Shown here: piece by piece, positions 41,254 to 51,017 of the stretch
Layout of the letters: each line of letters begins with the position of its first letter
How positions within the stretch are numbered: position 1 is the first letter of the stretch
Assembly: GCF_028583545.1 (NCBI RefSeq)
Contig: NZ_CP087106.1
Location: 1,866,501-1,930,500, forward strand
Length of the DNA stretch: 64,000 bases
Direction: 5' to 3'
DNA from: Methylobacterium sp. NMS14P
GTDB taxonomy: Bacteria > Pseudomonadota > Alphaproteobacteria > Rhizobiales > Beijerinckiaceae
Program-made: the position numbers and the translations under genes
The notes under the pieces: model-generated
What the model was told of the DNA's origin: nothing
What the model saw: only the letters and a program-made list of their open reading frames with translations
The model's database searches: none

Positions 41254-44200
41254 ATGGCCAAGCCTCAGCCGAAGCCCCCCGCCCCCGCCGCCAAGCCGCA
41301 GGTCGCGCGCTTCGCGCTGCCGAAATCCTCCGCGCTCGCCCGGGCGATCGACGCCCTGAAGCGCGGCGACAGCCCGGTGCTGGCGAACGCCCCGGAGGGC
41401 TTCGACGCCCTCGCCCTCGCCGACCTCGCCCGCGCCCTGGCGCCGACCGTCGACGCGCCGGCCGTGCTGGTCCACGTGGCGCGCGATTCCGGCCGCTCGG
41501 CCTCGTTCCAGGCGGCCCTCGGCTTCGTCGCGCCCGAGATGGACGTGATGAGCCTGCCGGCCTGGGACTGCCAGCCCTACGACCGGGTCTCGCCGACGAC
41601 GGCGGTCGCCGCCGCCCGGATGACGGCGCTGGCCCGCCTCGCCCGCACCCGCTCGGCCGAGGAGAGGCCGCGCATCCTCTGCACCACCGTCAACGCCCTG
41701 GTGCAGCGGGTGCCGCCCCGCGCCCACATCGCCCGGGAGGCGTTCTCGGCCGCGATCGGCAACGTCGTGGCGATGGACGACGTGGTGGCCTGGGTCGAGG
41801 CCAACGGCTTCCTGCGCACCGGGACGGTGCGCGACACCGGCGAGTACGCGGTGCGCGGCGGCATCCTTGACCTGTCGCCGCCGGGCTTGGCCGCGCCGAT
41901 CCGCCTCGACTTCTTCGGCGACACGCTGGAATCGATCCGCGCCTTCGACCCGGAGACGCAGCGCACCACCGGCCAGCTCCGCTCGCTGGACCTGATGCCG
42001 ATGAGCGAGGTCCAGCTCACCACGGAGACGATCCGGCGCTTCCGCCAGAACTACATCCAGAGCTTCGGCGCGGCGACCCGGGACGACCGGCTCTACGAGA
42101 CCGTGAGCGAGGGGCGGCGCTACGCCGGCCTCGAGCACTGGATGCCGCTGTTCTACGACCACCTCGACACGCTGTTCGACTATCTCGGCGGCGTGCCGCT
42201 GGTCTTCGACCCGCAGGTGGAGGACGCCGCCGCCGAGCGGATCGCGCTGGTCCAGGACTACTATCAGGCCCGCGAGGGCGCGATGAAGACGCCGCAGCCC
42301 GGCGTCGCCCCCTACAAGCCCCTGCCGCCCCGCGCCCTCTACCTGACGCCGAACGAGCTGAAGGAGCGGATCGGCGCCGCCACGGTGGCGCGGCTGACCC
42401 CGTTCGCGCAGCCCGAATCGTCCGAGCGCGCCGTCATCGATTGCGGCGCGAAATCCGGACGGAACTTCGCCCCCGAGCGGGCCGACGAGAACGCCAGCGT
42501 GTTCGACGCCGCGGTGGCGCATATCCGCGACCTCCAGGGATCCGGTCACCACGTGATCCTGGGCGCGTGGTCCGACGGCTCCCGCGACCGGCTCTGCGGC
42601 GTGCTCACCGACCACGGCCTGAAGAAGCCCGTGGCGATCACCCGGCTCACCGACGTCTACGCGCTCAAGCGCGGCACCGACGCGGCGGTCGCCGTCTGGG
42701 GCCTGGAGGCGGGCTTCACCGCGGGCGAGCTGGCCGTCGTCTCCGAGGGCGACATCCTGGGCGACCGGCTGGTCCGCCAGAAGCGCAAGGCCAAGCGGCC
42801 GCAGGACGTGATCCTGGAGGTGCAGGCGCTCCAGCCCGGCGACCTCGTGGTCCACGCCGACCACGGCATCGGCCGGTTCGTCGGCCTCAAGACGATCCAC
42901 GCCGCCGGCGCTCCGCACGACTGCCTGGAGCTGCAGTACACCGGCGGCCTGCTGCTGCTGCCGGTGGAGAACATCGAGCTCCTGACCCGCTACGGCTCGG
43001 AGGATTCCGAGGTCGCCCTCGACCGCCTCGGCGGCGGCGCGTGGCAGGCCCGCAAGGCCAAGATGAAGCGCCGCATCCTCGAGATGGCGGGCGAGCTGAT
43101 CAAGGTCGCGGCCCAGCGCTTCGTCCGGAAGGCCCCGGCCCTGCAGGCGCCCGAGGGGCTCTACGGGGAGTTCGCCGCGCGCTTCCCGTTCGAGGAGACC
43201 GAGGACCAGGCCAACGCCATCGACGCGGTGCTGGACGACCTCAATGCCGGCCGGCCCATGGACCGGCTGGTCTGCGGCGACGTCGGCTTCGGCAAGACCG
43301 AGGTGGCGCTCCGCGCCGCCTTCGCGGCGGCGATCTCCGGCAAGCAGGTGGCGGTGATCGTCCCCACGACGCTGCTGGCCCGCCAGCATTTCCGGACCTT
43401 CGCGGAGCGCTTCAAGGGCCTGCCGGTCCAGGTGGCGCAGCTCTCGCGCTTCGCCTCCGCGGGGGAGATGAAGCAGACGCGGGCGGGGCTCATCGCCGGC
43501 ACGGTCGACATCGTGGTCGGCACCCACGCCCTCTTGGCCAAGAACATCGCCTTCAAGGATCTCGGCCTGATCATCGTGGACGAGGAGCAGCATTTCGGCG
43601 TCGCCCACAAGGAGCGGCTGAAGGCGCTCCAGGCCGACGTCCACGTGCTGACGCTCTCGGCGACCCCGATCCCGCGCACGCTCCAGCTCGCCATGACGGG
43701 GGTGCGCGAGCTCTCGATCATCGCGACCCCGCCGGTCGACCGGCTGGTGGTGCGCACCTTCGTGACGCCGTTCGACCCGCTGACCATCCGGGAGGCGCTG
43801 CTGCGCGAGCGCTACCGCGGCGGCCAGTCCTTCTACGTGGTGCCGCGGATCGAGGATCTGGCCGAGGTCAAGAAGTTCCTCGACGCCGAGATGCCCGAGA
43901 TCAAGGTCGCGGTCGCCCACGGCCAGATGGCGGCGGGCCAGCTCGAGGACGTGATGACCGCCTTCTACGAGGGCAAGTTCGACGTCCTGCTCTCGACCAC
44001 GATCGTGGAATCGGGCCTCGACATCCCCACCGCCAACACGCTGATCGTGCACCGGGCCGACATGTTCGGCCTCGCGCAGCTCTACCAGCTGCGCGGCCGC
44101 GTCGGGCGCTCGAAGGCGCGGGCCTACGCGCTGTTCACGACGCCGGCGAACCGCCAGCTCACCGCCCAGGCCGAGCAGCGCCTCAAGGTGCTCCAGAGCC

Positions 44201-44850
44201 TCGACACGTTGGGCGCGGGCTTCCAGCTCGCGTCCCACGACCTCGACATCCGCGGCGCCGGCAACCTCCTCGGCGACGCCCAGTCGGGCCACATCAAGGA
44301 GGTCGGCTACGAGCTCTACCAGCAGATGCTGGAGGACGCGGTGACGGCGCTCAAGGCCGGCATCGAGGACGTGCCCGAGGAGGCGTGGTCGCCGACCATC
44401 GCGCTCGGCGCGCCCGTGACGATCCCGGAGGATTACGTCGAGGATCTCGGGGTGCGGCTGGCGCTCTACCGGCGGCTCGCCACCCTCCAGGACGATTCCG
44501 AGATGGAGAGCTTCGGCGCCGAGATGATCGACCGGTTCGGGCCGCTGCCGCCGGAGGTGGAGCAGCTCCTCAAGATCGGCACGATCAAGATCCTCTGCCT
44601 CAAGGCCAACGTCGAGAAGGTCGAGGCCGGGCCGAAGGGCGTGGTGGTCCATTTCCGCGACCGCTCCTACGCCAACCCGCAGGGGCTGGTGGCCTACGTC
44701 GCCGAGCAGGCGTCGTTCGCGAAGGTGCGGCCCGACATGAGCGTGGTGTTCGTGCGCGAGCTGACCACGGTCCCGGCCCGGCTCAAGACCGCCACCGAGG
44801 TGCTGCGCAGCCTCGTGACGATCGCCGAGCGGGCGAAGAAGGCGGCGTGA
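41254..44850 (+). CDS. mfd: Transcription-repair coupling factor Mfd
   Basis: A 1198-residue Mfd. The N-terminal UvrB-homology module is followed near residue 530 by the CarD-like RNA-polymerase interaction domain (DLVVHADHGIGRFVGLKTIH). The RecG-like translocase has Walker A GDVGFGKTEVAL (about 675), the Walker B VDEEQHFG (about 775) and DIPTANTLIVHRADMFGLAQ, and ends with the TRCF domain (ALGAPVTIPEDYVEDLGVRL). It removes RNA polymerase stalled at lesions and recruits UvrA. The first 25 residues are Pro/Lys/Ala-rich. The full-length antisense frame over this gene is a shadow. Confidence 0.96.
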   Translation: MAKPQPKPPAPAAKPQVARFALPKSSALARAIDALKRGDSPVLANAPEGFDALALADLARALAPTVDAPAVLVHVARDSGRSASFQAALGFVAPEMDVMSLPAWDCQPYDRVSPTTAVAAARMTALARLARTRSAEERPRILCTTVNALVQRVPPRAHIAREAFSAAIGNVVAMDDVVAWVEANGFLRTGTVRDTGEYAVRGGILDLSPPGLAAPIRLDFFGDTLESIRAFDPETQRTTGQLRSLDLMPMSEVQLTTETIRRFRQNYIQSFGAATRDDRLYETVSEGRRYAGLEHWMPLFYDHLDTLFDYLGGVPLVFDPQVEDAAAERIALVQDYYQAREGAMKTPQPGVAPYKPLPPRALYLTPNELKERIGAATVARLTPFAQPESSERAVIDCGAKSGRNFAPERADENASVFDAAVAHIRDLQGSGHHVILGAWSDGSRDRLCGVLTDHGLKKPVAITRLTDVYALKRGTDAAVAVWGLEAGFTAGELAVVSEGDILGDRLVRQKRKAKRPQDVILEVQALQPGDLVVHADHGIGRFVGLKTIHAAGAPHDCLELQYTGGLLLLPVENIELLTRYGSEDSEVALDRLGGGAWQARKAKMKRRILEMAGELIKVAAQRFVRKAPALQAPEGLYGEFAARFPFEETEDQANAIDAVLDDLNAGRPMDRLVCGDVGFGKTEVALRAAFAAAISGKQVAVIVPTTLLARQHFRTFAERFKGLPVQVAQLSRFASAGEMKQTRAGLIAGTVDIVVGTHALLAKNIAFKDLGLIIVDEEQHFGVAHKERLKALQADVHVLTLSATPIPRTLQLAMTGVRELSIIATPPVDRLVVRTFVTPFDPLTIREALLRERYRGGQSFYVVPRIEDLAEVKKFLDAEMPEIKVAVAHGQMAAGQLEDVMTAFYEGKFDVLLSTTIVESGLDIPTANTLIVHRADMFGLAQLYQLRGRVGRSKARAYALFTTPANRQLTAQAEQRLKVLQSLDTLGAGFQLASHDLDIRGAGNLLGDAQSGHIKEVGYELYQQMLEDAVTALKAGIEDVPEEAWSPTIALGAPVTIPEDYVEDLGVRLALYRRLATLQDDSEMESFGAEMIDRFGPLPPEVEQLLKIGTIKILCLKANVEKVEAGPKGVVVHFRDRSYANPQGLVAYVAEQASFAKVRPDMSVVFVRELTTVPARLKTATEVLRSLVTIAERAKKAA

Positions 44851-44963
44851 CGGTCCTCCCGGCAGGCCTCCTCGGGACGCGGTAGCGGGTGGGACAGTCG
44901 CGCGATCGTTGCACGCGCGACGCATCTCTGCTCTCTCCGCCCCGAAGCCCAGGAGACGCGTGG

Positions 44964-46328
44964 ATGGCAAACCCGGCGCAGGTCACCGGCGCGCCCGAGC
45001 CGGTGAAGGCCGCGCCGGGCGCCTTCCTCACGCCCCTGTTCACCGACCGGCGCGTCGCCGCGGTGCTCGGGCTCGGCTTCGCGCAGGGCATCCCGTTCCT
45101 GCTCGTCTACGCGACGCAGTCGGCGTGGCTCGTCCAGGCGAAGGTGCCGCTCGCCACGATCGGGCTGATGAGCGAGCTGACCATCGCCTACAAGCTCAAG
45201 TTCCTCTGGGCGCCGTTCCTCGACCGCCACGACGCGCCGCTCATCGGCCGCTGGCTCGGGCGGCGCCGGGGCTGGATCGTCGCCACGCAGATCCTGGTGG
45301 CGCTGGCGCTCGCCGGCGTCGCCTTCGGCGACCCGGCCCACTGGCTCGCCTGGACGGTGGCGTTCTCCCTGGCGCTCGGCGTCGCGGGCGCCACCCAGGA
45401 CGTGGTGATCGACGGCTGGCGCATCACCGCCGCGCCCCCCGAGCAGCAGGCGCTGATGTCGTCCTGGGCCGAGATCGGCTTCCGGATCGGCAACCTCGCG
45501 GCCGGCGCCGGCGCCCTCTACCTGTCCGACGCGTATGGCTGGCGCGTGGCCTACCTGTGCATGGCCGCGCTGATGGCGCCCGGCACGGTCGCGGCGCTCC
45601 TCGCCCCCGAGCCCCCCGCCCCCGAGACGCCCGCCACCGGCGGCTTCGTCGAGACCGTCTGGGCGCCGATCCGCGACCTCCTCGCCCGGCTCGGGCCGCT
45701 GGCCGTCCCGGTGCTGGCGCTGGTCGCGGGCTTCCGGATGCCCGGCTACGTCTCGAACGCCATGGCGATCCCGCTGTTCAAGACGCTCGGCTACACCAAC
45801 ACCGACATCGCGACGGTGACGAAGCTGTTCGGCTTCTGGATCGCGCTCGGCGGCACCTTCCTGGCCAGCGCCATCATCCCGCGGATCGGCATGATGGCGA
45901 GCCTGCTGATCGGCACCGTGACGGCCTCGGCCTCGCACCTGGCCCTCGCCTACCTCGCCTGGCACGGCGGCCACGGCGGGGCGGCGTTCTGGACCTTCGC
46001 GCTGACCGTCGGCATCGACGGCTTCGCCTACGCCTTCGCGTCGATCGTGCTGATCACCTACATGTCGCGGCTCTCGGCCACCGCCCACGCGGCGAGCCAG
46101 TACGCCCTGCTGACCTCGCTCTGCGCCCTGCCCGGCAGCCTGCTCGCCGGGTTCTCGGGCTTCGTGATCGAGTGGACCGGCTTCGCGTGGTTCTTCGTCG
46201 GGACGTCGCTGATCGGCGTGCCGGTGGCCCTGCTCTGCCTGCTGGTCGCGCGCCGGCACGGGCCGATGGAGCTGGCGGGGGACGCGCTCGGGCACGCGGC
46301 CGGGGACGCGCCGGATCGGGCCACCTGA
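44964..46328 (+). CDS. AmpG-like muropeptide permease (MFS)
   Basis: A 454-residue MFS protein of the AmpG group. Typical blocks are GFAQGIPFLLVYATQSAWLV, IAYKLKFLWAPFLDRHDAPL and GATQDVVIDGWRI (the AmpG DVxxDGW). About twelve helices are visible. It should import anhydro-muropeptides for cell-wall recycling; some members carry other cargo. ATG 44964 has AGGAGA 8 nt upstream. It follows mfd by about 110 bp and precedes a DUF2778 murein-type protein, supporting a cell-wall role. Confidence 0.85.
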   Translation: MANPAQVTGAPEPVKAAPGAFLTPLFTDRRVAAVLGLGFAQGIPFLLVYATQSAWLVQAKVPLATIGLMSELTIAYKLKFLWAPFLDRHDAPLIGRWLGRRRGWIVATQILVALALAGVAFGDPAHWLAWTVAFSLALGVAGATQDVVIDGWRITAAPPEQQALMSSWAEIGFRIGNLAAGAGALYLSDAYGWRVAYLCMAALMAPGTVAALLAPEPPAPETPATGGFVETVWAPIRDLLARLGPLAVPVLALVAGFRMPGYVSNAMAIPLFKTLGYTNTDIATVTKLFGFWIALGGTFLASAIIPRIGMMASLLIGTVTASASHLALAYLAWHGGHGGAAFWTFALTVGIDGFAYAFASIVLITYMSRLSATAHAASQYALLTSLCALPGSLLAGFSGFVIEWTGFAWFFVGTSLIGVPVALLCLLVARRHGPMELAGDALGHAAGDAPDRAT

Positions 46329-46515
46329 GGCTGTGTCCCAACACGGGAACGCGCGCGGAAACTGTCTCTTCAGCGGGGATTAACCACACCGCGGCTTAAT
46401 GGGGTGGACGGTTGATGTCCTCCCCAGACGGGTGACCCGGGCCACGTGCGCGAGAACGGCTCTCGCGGGCGAACGGCGGCGGCTGCCCAGGGGAAGCGCG
46501 TACGCGAGTTCCCGA

Positions 46516-47880
46516 ATGGCCCAGGCTGCGTTGTCCCTCGCCGCGTTCCAGACCGCGTATCCGAGCGCGGAACCGGCGCGACCGGCGCCCCCGCGCCCCA
46601 CCTACGTCGAGACCGCCTACGATCCGGTCGTCCGCACCCGGGCGCCCTACCCGAGCGCCATGCGGCGCGCACGTCGCCGCGCCCGGCTGACGGCGCTCAT
46701 CGCCCTCACCGGCGTCAGCCTCGCCGGCTGGGCCGTGTTCAGCCACCCGCAGGGGCCGGCCCGCCCCGAGGCGGAGTCCGTCGCGGCGGCCGGGCCGGCC
46801 GCCGTCCCGCCCCCGCAGGCCGTGGCGCCGCGGCCGAGCCTCGCCTGGATGCTCGACCGGAGCCCGGCGCTGGGCGCCGGCACCGCCACGGCCTTCGGGG
46901 GCGAGGCCCCGCCGGTCCCCGGCTTCCAGGTCGCCGCCGCCGCCCCGTCCCCGGCGGTCCGGGAGATCGCCCGGCAGGTCGCGCAGGCGGAGCGGGCGCG
47001 GGCCGCCCAGGTCCGGATGGCCCAGGCCAAAGCTGCAGAGAGAGTCGCGGACAAGATCGGCGAGAAGGCCGGCGAGAAGGGGGCGGGGGCGCCGGTCCGG
47101 ATGGCCGCGGCCGAGCCCGCCCCCGCCGCCCTCGCACCCGTCCCCGTTCCCGCTCTGGTGCCGCTGCCGGTGGCGCGCCCGGCCGAGCTGCGGCGCGCGC
47201 CGGCGGCGCCGCCCGCGCGGGTGGCGAGCCGCGCCCTGCCCCGGACCCGCGACGTGTTCCGCGCCGCGATGGCCGAGGAGCCGTCCTTCTTCGAGAAGCT
47301 GTTCGGGGTCGGCGCCGCGGCGCCGTCTCAGGATAGCCGCCAGGACAGCCGACAGGAGCCCCGTCAGGCGCTGGCCTATGCCAGCCCGGACGCCCTGCCG
47401 CAGGAGGCGCCGCGCACCCGGATCAGCCCGGAGCCCGATTCGGTGGCCGGCACGGCCGTCTACGACATCACCGCCCGCACGGTGACGCTGCCCTCCGGCG
47501 AGGTGCTGGAGGCCCATTCCGGCCTCGGCGAGCACATGGACAACCCGCGCTACGTCCACCTGCGCATGCGCGGCTCGACCCCGCCCGGCACCTACACGCT
47601 GACCGAGCGCGAGCGCCTGTTCCACGGGGTCCGGGCGATCCGGCTCAACCCGGTGGGCGGCAGCGCCGCGATCCACGGCCGCGACGGTCTGCTGGCCCAC
47701 ACCTACATGCTGCGGCAGCCCGGCGCCTCGAACGGCTGCGTCTCGTTCCGCGACTACAACCGCTTCCTGCAGGCCTTCCTGCGGGGCGAGGTCCGGCGCC
47801 TCGTGGTGGTGGCCGGCAGCGAGGCCGGCGGCATCCTCAACCGGATCGGCATGATCGGCCGCCGGGGCGGCCGGGGCTGA
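46516..47880 (+). CDS. DUF2778 L,D-transpeptidase-like envelope protein
   Basis: A 454-residue (from 46516) inner-membrane-anchored protein. One membrane helix near residue 60 (LTALIALTGVSLAGWAVF) follows a basic stretch. A long Pro/Ala-rich linker leads to the C-terminal DUF2778 domain, about residues 310-450: GEVLEAHSGLGEHMDNPRYV, then GGSAAIHGRDGL with the conserved His and SNGCVSFRDYNRFL with the catalytic-type Cys. DUF2778 is the family of the Tlde1 L,D-transpeptidase/carboxypeptidase. Here it is probably a housekeeping murein enzyme, as no type VI genes are adjacent. ATG 46516 is one choice; an in-frame ATG at 46399 would add 39 residues. Confidence 0.82.
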   Translation: MAQAALSLAAFQTAYPSAEPARPAPPRPTYVETAYDPVVRTRAPYPSAMRRARRRARLTALIALTGVSLAGWAVFSHPQGPARPEAESVAAAGPAAVPPPQAVAPRPSLAWMLDRSPALGAGTATAFGGEAPPVPGFQVAAAAPSPAVREIARQVAQAERARAAQVRMAQAKAAERVADKIGEKAGEKGAGAPVRMAAAEPAPAALAPVPVPALVPLPVARPAELRRAPAAPPARVASRALPRTRDVFRAAMAEEPSFFEKLFGVGAAAPSQDSRQDSRQEPRQALAYASPDALPQEAPRTRISPEPDSVAGTAVYDITARTVTLPSGEVLEAHSGLGEHMDNPRYVHLRMRGSTPPGTYTLTERERLFHGVRAIRLNPVGGSAAIHGRDGLLAHTYMLRQPGASNGCVSFRDYNRFLQAFLRGEVRRLVVVAGSEAGGILNRIGMIGRRGGRG

Positions 47881-47909
47881 GGATCGGCGGCCCCGGCGGC
47901 GCGCCGGGC

Positions 47910-47957
47910 CGAACGTCCGAAATCACGAACGTCCGAAATCACGAACGTCCGGGATCA
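47910..47957. repeat. Three tandem 16-bp repeats upstream of the CoA-ester lyase
   Basis: Three adjacent copies of CGAACGTCCGAAATCA, the third ending GGGATCA. They lie 81 bp upstream of the lyase start and 30 bp after the DUF2778 stop. The spacing of about 1.5 helical turns could suit iterated regulator binding. Confidence 0.88.
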
Positions 47958-48037
47958 CTTCGGCGCGGCGCGGCTTTACGCGCCCGCCCAAGCTGCCTTA
48001 ACGGGGCTCAGACGCCAGCCCTGACAAGAGGCACCCG

Positions 48038-49087
48038 ATGAAACTGCCCCGCCGCTTCTTCCAGCCCCTCGCCACCGGCGCGCCGGCCCCGTTCCGCGAG
48101 CTGCCGGTGCGGCTGGAGCGGATGATCCACTTCGTGCCGCCCCACAACGACAAGGTCCGCGCCCGCGTGCCGGACCTCGCCGGGACCGTCGACGTGGTGC
48201 TGGGCAACCTGGAGGACGCGGTCCCGGCCGACCAGAAGGAGGCGGCCCGCAAGGGCTTCGTGGCCATGGCCCAGGCCACCGACTTCGCCGCCACCGGCAC
48301 CGGCCTCTGGACCCGGATCAATGCCCTCAACTCGCCCTGGATCTTGGACGACCTGTTCACGATCGTGGCCGAGGTCGGCGACAAGCTCGACGTCGTGATG
48401 GTGCCCAAGGTCGAGGGGCCGTGGGACATCCACTACGTCGACCAGCTCCTCGCCCAGCTCGAGGCGCGCCACGGCGTGACGAAGCCGATCCTGGTCCACG
48501 CGATCCTGGAGACCGCCGAGGGCGTCGCCAACGTCGACGCCATCGCGTCGGCCTCGCCCCGGATGCACGGCATGAGCCTCGGGCCGGCGGATCTCGCGGC
48601 GTCCCGCGGCATGAAGACCACCCGGGTCGGCGGCGGCCACCCGGATTACCGGGTGATCGCCGACCCGGCGGGCGACGCGCCCCGGGCGAGCGCCCAGCAG
48701 GACCTCTGGCACTACACCATCGCCAAGATGGTCGACGCCTGCATGGCCAACGGCATCAAGGCCTTCTACGGCCCGTTCGGCGACTTCTCCGACGGCGACG
48801 CCTGCGAGGCGCAGTTCCGCAACGCCTTCCTGATGGGCTGCGCCGGCGCCTGGACGCTGCACCCGAGCCAGGTGGCGATCGCCAAGCGGGTCTTCGCGCC
48901 GGACCCGGCCGAGGTGGCCTTCGCGGCCCGGATCGTCGAGGCCATGCCGGACGGCACCGGCGCCGTGATGCTCGACGGCAAGATGCAGGACGACGCCACC
49001 TGGAAGCAGGCCAAGGTCATCGTGGACCTCGCCAGGCTGGTCGCCGCGAAGGACCCGGAGCTGGCGGCGGTCTACAAGCTGGGGTGA
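48038..49087 (+). CDS. Malyl-CoA-lyase-like enzyme (HpcH/HpaI family)
   Basis: A 349-residue CoA-ester lyase. Conserved features are [17 protein letters not shown] (metal-site Glu-Asp), [44 protein letters not shown], and the C-terminal [12 protein letters not shown] and [13 protein letters not shown]. These match L-malyl-CoA/beta-methylmalyl-CoA lyases and citramalyl-CoA lyases. In methylotrophs such enzymes serve the serine cycle or ethylmalonyl-CoA pathway, but no other serine-cycle gene is here, so it may be a paralogue of the main mclA. The start follows a TTAACGGGG region with weak ribosome site (CAAGAGGCACCCG). Confidence 0.88.
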   Translation: MKLPRRFFQPLATGAPAPFRELPVRLERMIHFVPPHNDKVRARVPDLAGTVDVVLGNLEDAVPADQKEAARKGFVAMAQATDFAATGTGLWTRINALNSPWILDDLFTIVAEVGDKLDVVMVPKVEGPWDIHYVDQLLAQLEARHGVTKPILVHAILETAEGVANVDAIASASPRMHGMSLGPADLAASRGMKTTRVGGGHPDYRVIADPAGDAPRASAQQDLWHYTIAKMVDACMANGIKAFYGPFGDFSDGDACEAQFRNAFLMGCAGAWTLHPSQVAIAKRVFAPDPAEVAFAARIVEAMPDGTGAVMLDGKMQDDATWKQAKVIVDLARLVAAKDPELAAVYKLG

Positions 49088-49145
49088 GCGGGCTGCCGGG
49101 GCCGCGTGTGGCGGTCCCGATACGGCGTCCGCGAGTCGCGACGCG

Positions 49146-49240
49146 CCCCCTCTCCCGCACGGGAGAGGGGGCCTGACGCTGCCGGCGAGACCGGGCTCGC
49201 CGTCCTTCCCGGCCGTTGCAACATGGTCGGATACGGCTCT
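49146..49240. repeat. CCCTCTCCCG repeat, extended copy
   Basis: The hairpin CCCCTCTCCCGCACGGGAGA with flanks is followed by GGCCGTTGCAACATGGTCGG and GGCTCTAG. The copy at 56192 has the same hairpin core and the same tail form (GGCCGTTGCACCACGATCGG, then GGCCCTAG), so the unit is about 95-100 bp. It lies between the convergent lyase and GlxA genes. Confidence 0.82.
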
Positions 49241-49247
49241 AGGCCCC

Positions 49248-50231
49248 TCACCCGCCGAACCGCGCCCGGTACTCCTGCGGCGTCGCCGCGACGTGCCGCA
49301 GGAAGCTGCGCCGCATCGTCTCCTCGGAGCCGAAGCCGCAGGTCCGGGCGACGCGCTTCACCGGCTGCGCCGTCTCGGCGAGCGCGCGCCGGGCCGCCTC
49401 GACCCGCAGGCGCTCCACGGCCCTGGCCGGGGTCAGGCCGGTCGCCTCGCGATAGTGCCGGCTCAGGCTGCGCGCGCTCATCCCGGCCGCCGCGGCGAGC
49501 GCCGGCAGCGACAGGTCGCCGGCCAAGTTGTCGGCGACGTAGGCGTGGAGCCGCCCGAACCGCTCCTCGCCCGCCTGCAGCGCCAGCGCCGCGCTGAACT
49601 GCGCCTGCCCGCCGGGGCGCTTGAGGAACATCACGAGGTGGCGCGCCACCGTCAGGGCGGTCGCGCGGCCGAGATCCTCCTCGACCAGCGCCAGGGCCAG
49701 GTCGATGCCCGCCGTCACCCCCGCCGAGGACCAGACCGGGCCGTCGCGCACGAAGATCGGGTCGGGCTCGATCCGGGCGCGCCGGTAGCGGGCGGCGAGC
49801 GCCCCGCACTGCGTCCAGTGGGTCACGGCCCGCCGCCCGTCGAGGAGTCCCGCCGCCCCGAGCAGGAACGCGCCGGTGCAGACCGACGCGACCCGGCGGG
49901 CCCGGCCCGCCCGGGCCCGCACCCAGGCCACCAGGGCGGCGTCGTCGCAGGCCGCGACGACGCCGGGGCCGCCCGCGATCACCAGCGTGTCCACCGGCGC
50001 GTCGGGATCCGGCAATGGGTTGGCCACCAGCCGCAGGCCCGCCGAGGCGGTGAGTCCCGGGTCGCCGGCCGCGATCACCCGCGGCGCGTAGGGCATCCCG
50101 GCGCCGCCGTGCTCGTTGGCGGTGGCGAAGACCTGGAGCGGCCCGGCCACGTCGAGGAGCTGCACCGACGGGAAGGCCAGCACCTCGACCGGGCGCGGCG
50201 GATCTGGCGAGAAACGAGGGCTCTTTGGCAT
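49248..50231 (-). CDS. GlxA-family AraC regulator with DJ-1/PfpI domain
   Basis: A 327-residue regulator. The N-terminal DJ-1/PfpI domain has PVEVLAFPSVQLLDVAGPLQ and the nucleophile-elbow Cys in VASVCTGAFLLGAAGLL. The C-terminal AraC double helix-turn-helix is LSLPALAAAAGMSARSLSRH, then CGFGSEETMRRSFLRHVAAT. ATG 50231 is taken; a GTG at 50273 would overlap the divergent gene's leader. It is head-to-head with a second DJ-1/PfpI gene 53 bp away, which it probably regulates. The inducer is unknown. Confidence 0.88.
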   Translation of the reverse strand: MPKSPRFSPDPPRPVEVLAFPSVQLLDVAGPLQVFATANEHGGAGMPYAPRVIAAGDPGLTASAGLRLVANPLPDPDAPVDTLVIAGGPGVVAACDDAALVAWVRARAGRARRVASVCTGAFLLGAAGLLDGRRAVTHWTQCGALAARYRRARIEPDPIFVRDGPVWSSAGVTAGIDLALALVEEDLGRATALTVARHLVMFLKRPGGQAQFSAALALQAGEERFGRLHAYVADNLAGDLSLPALAAAAGMSARSLSRHYREATGLTPARAVERLRVEAARRALAETAQPVKRVARTCGFGSEETMRRSFLRHVAATPQEYRARFGG

Positions 50232-50284
50232 TTCGGCCAGATCCTGACGCGCTAGGATCTCCCTGTCCACCACGGAGGCCCGGC

Positions 50285-51007
50285 ATGATCCCGCCCGACA
50301 CCCACCTGCAGATCGGCTCGCTCCTGTTCGAGGGGCTGGACCAGATCGACCTCACCGGCCCGTTCGAGGTCCTGTCCCGGGTGCCCAACAGCACCTACCG
50401 GGTCTACGCGCCGGGCCCGGGGCCCGTCCGCGACGTCCGCGGCCTCCGGATGCTGCCGGACGCCACGCTCGGCGAGGCCCCGCGGCTCGACGTGCTGCAC
50501 GTCCCGGGCGGCACGGGCCAGGAGGCCCTGATGCGGGACGCGGCCGTGCTCGGCTGGATCCGCGACCAGGTGGCCGGGGCCGGCCACGTCCTCTCGGTCT
50601 GCACCGGCGCCCTGATCCTCGGCGCGGCCGGCCTGCTGGTCGGGCGGCGGGCCACGACCTACTGGAACGCCGTGCACCTGCTCCCGTTCTTCGGCGCCGA
50701 GCCGGTGGACGCGCGCGTGGTGATCGACCGCGACGCGGACGACCGCACCTGGGTGTTCGCGGCCGGCGTCACCGCGGGCATCGACGGCGCGCTGCAGCTC
50801 GCCGCCGCGCTGCGCGGCGAGGAGGCCGCCCGGACCATCCAGCTCGGCATGCAGTACGCCCCCGAGCCCCCGTTCGACAGCGGCACGCCCCGCACGGCCT
50901 CCCCGGCCACCGTGGCGCGGGCGCGGGCGGCGGCGGCCGACATCACGGCCCGGCGCGAGGAAACCGCCCGGGCGATCGCGGCCGAGCTCGGCATCCGGAT
51001 CCCGTAG
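50285..51007 (+). CDS. DJ-1/PfpI-family protein (isonitrile-hydratase-like)
   Basis: A 240-residue DJ-1/PfpI protein. LFEGLDQIDLTGPFEVLSRV near the N-terminus and the Cys elbow VLSVCTGALILGAAGLLVGR are typical; RATTYWNAVHLLPFFGAEPV and the GVTAGIDGALQLAA block follow. These features fit the isonitrile hydratase (InhA) branch, though the substrate cannot be assigned. GGAGG lies 7 nt before the ATG. Divergent from the GlxA regulator and 10 bp before the NTF2-like gene. Confidence 0.82.
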   Translation: MIPPDTHLQIGSLLFEGLDQIDLTGPFEVLSRVPNSTYRVYAPGPGPVRDVRGLRMLPDATLGEAPRLDVLHVPGGTGQEALMRDAAVLGWIRDQVAGAGHVLSVCTGALILGAAGLLVGRRATTYWNAVHLLPFFGAEPVDARVVIDRDADDRTWVFAAGVTAGIDGALQLAAALRGEEAARTIQLGMQYAPEPPFDSGTPRTASPATVARARAAAADITARREETARAIAAELGIRIP

Positions 51008-51017
51008 GAGACCTCCG

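Noticed and set aside
40978..44970. A 1330-codon open frame antisense to mfd
   Set aside because: It mirrors the mfd reading frame in high-GC DNA, has Arg/Gly/His/Glu-rich composition and no domain. Mfd on the other strand is unmistakable.
46516..47880. Type VI secretion effector (Tlde1)
   Set aside because: The protein has a membrane anchor and long linker, and no VgrG, Hcp, PAAR or immunity gene is near, so effector status is not supported.
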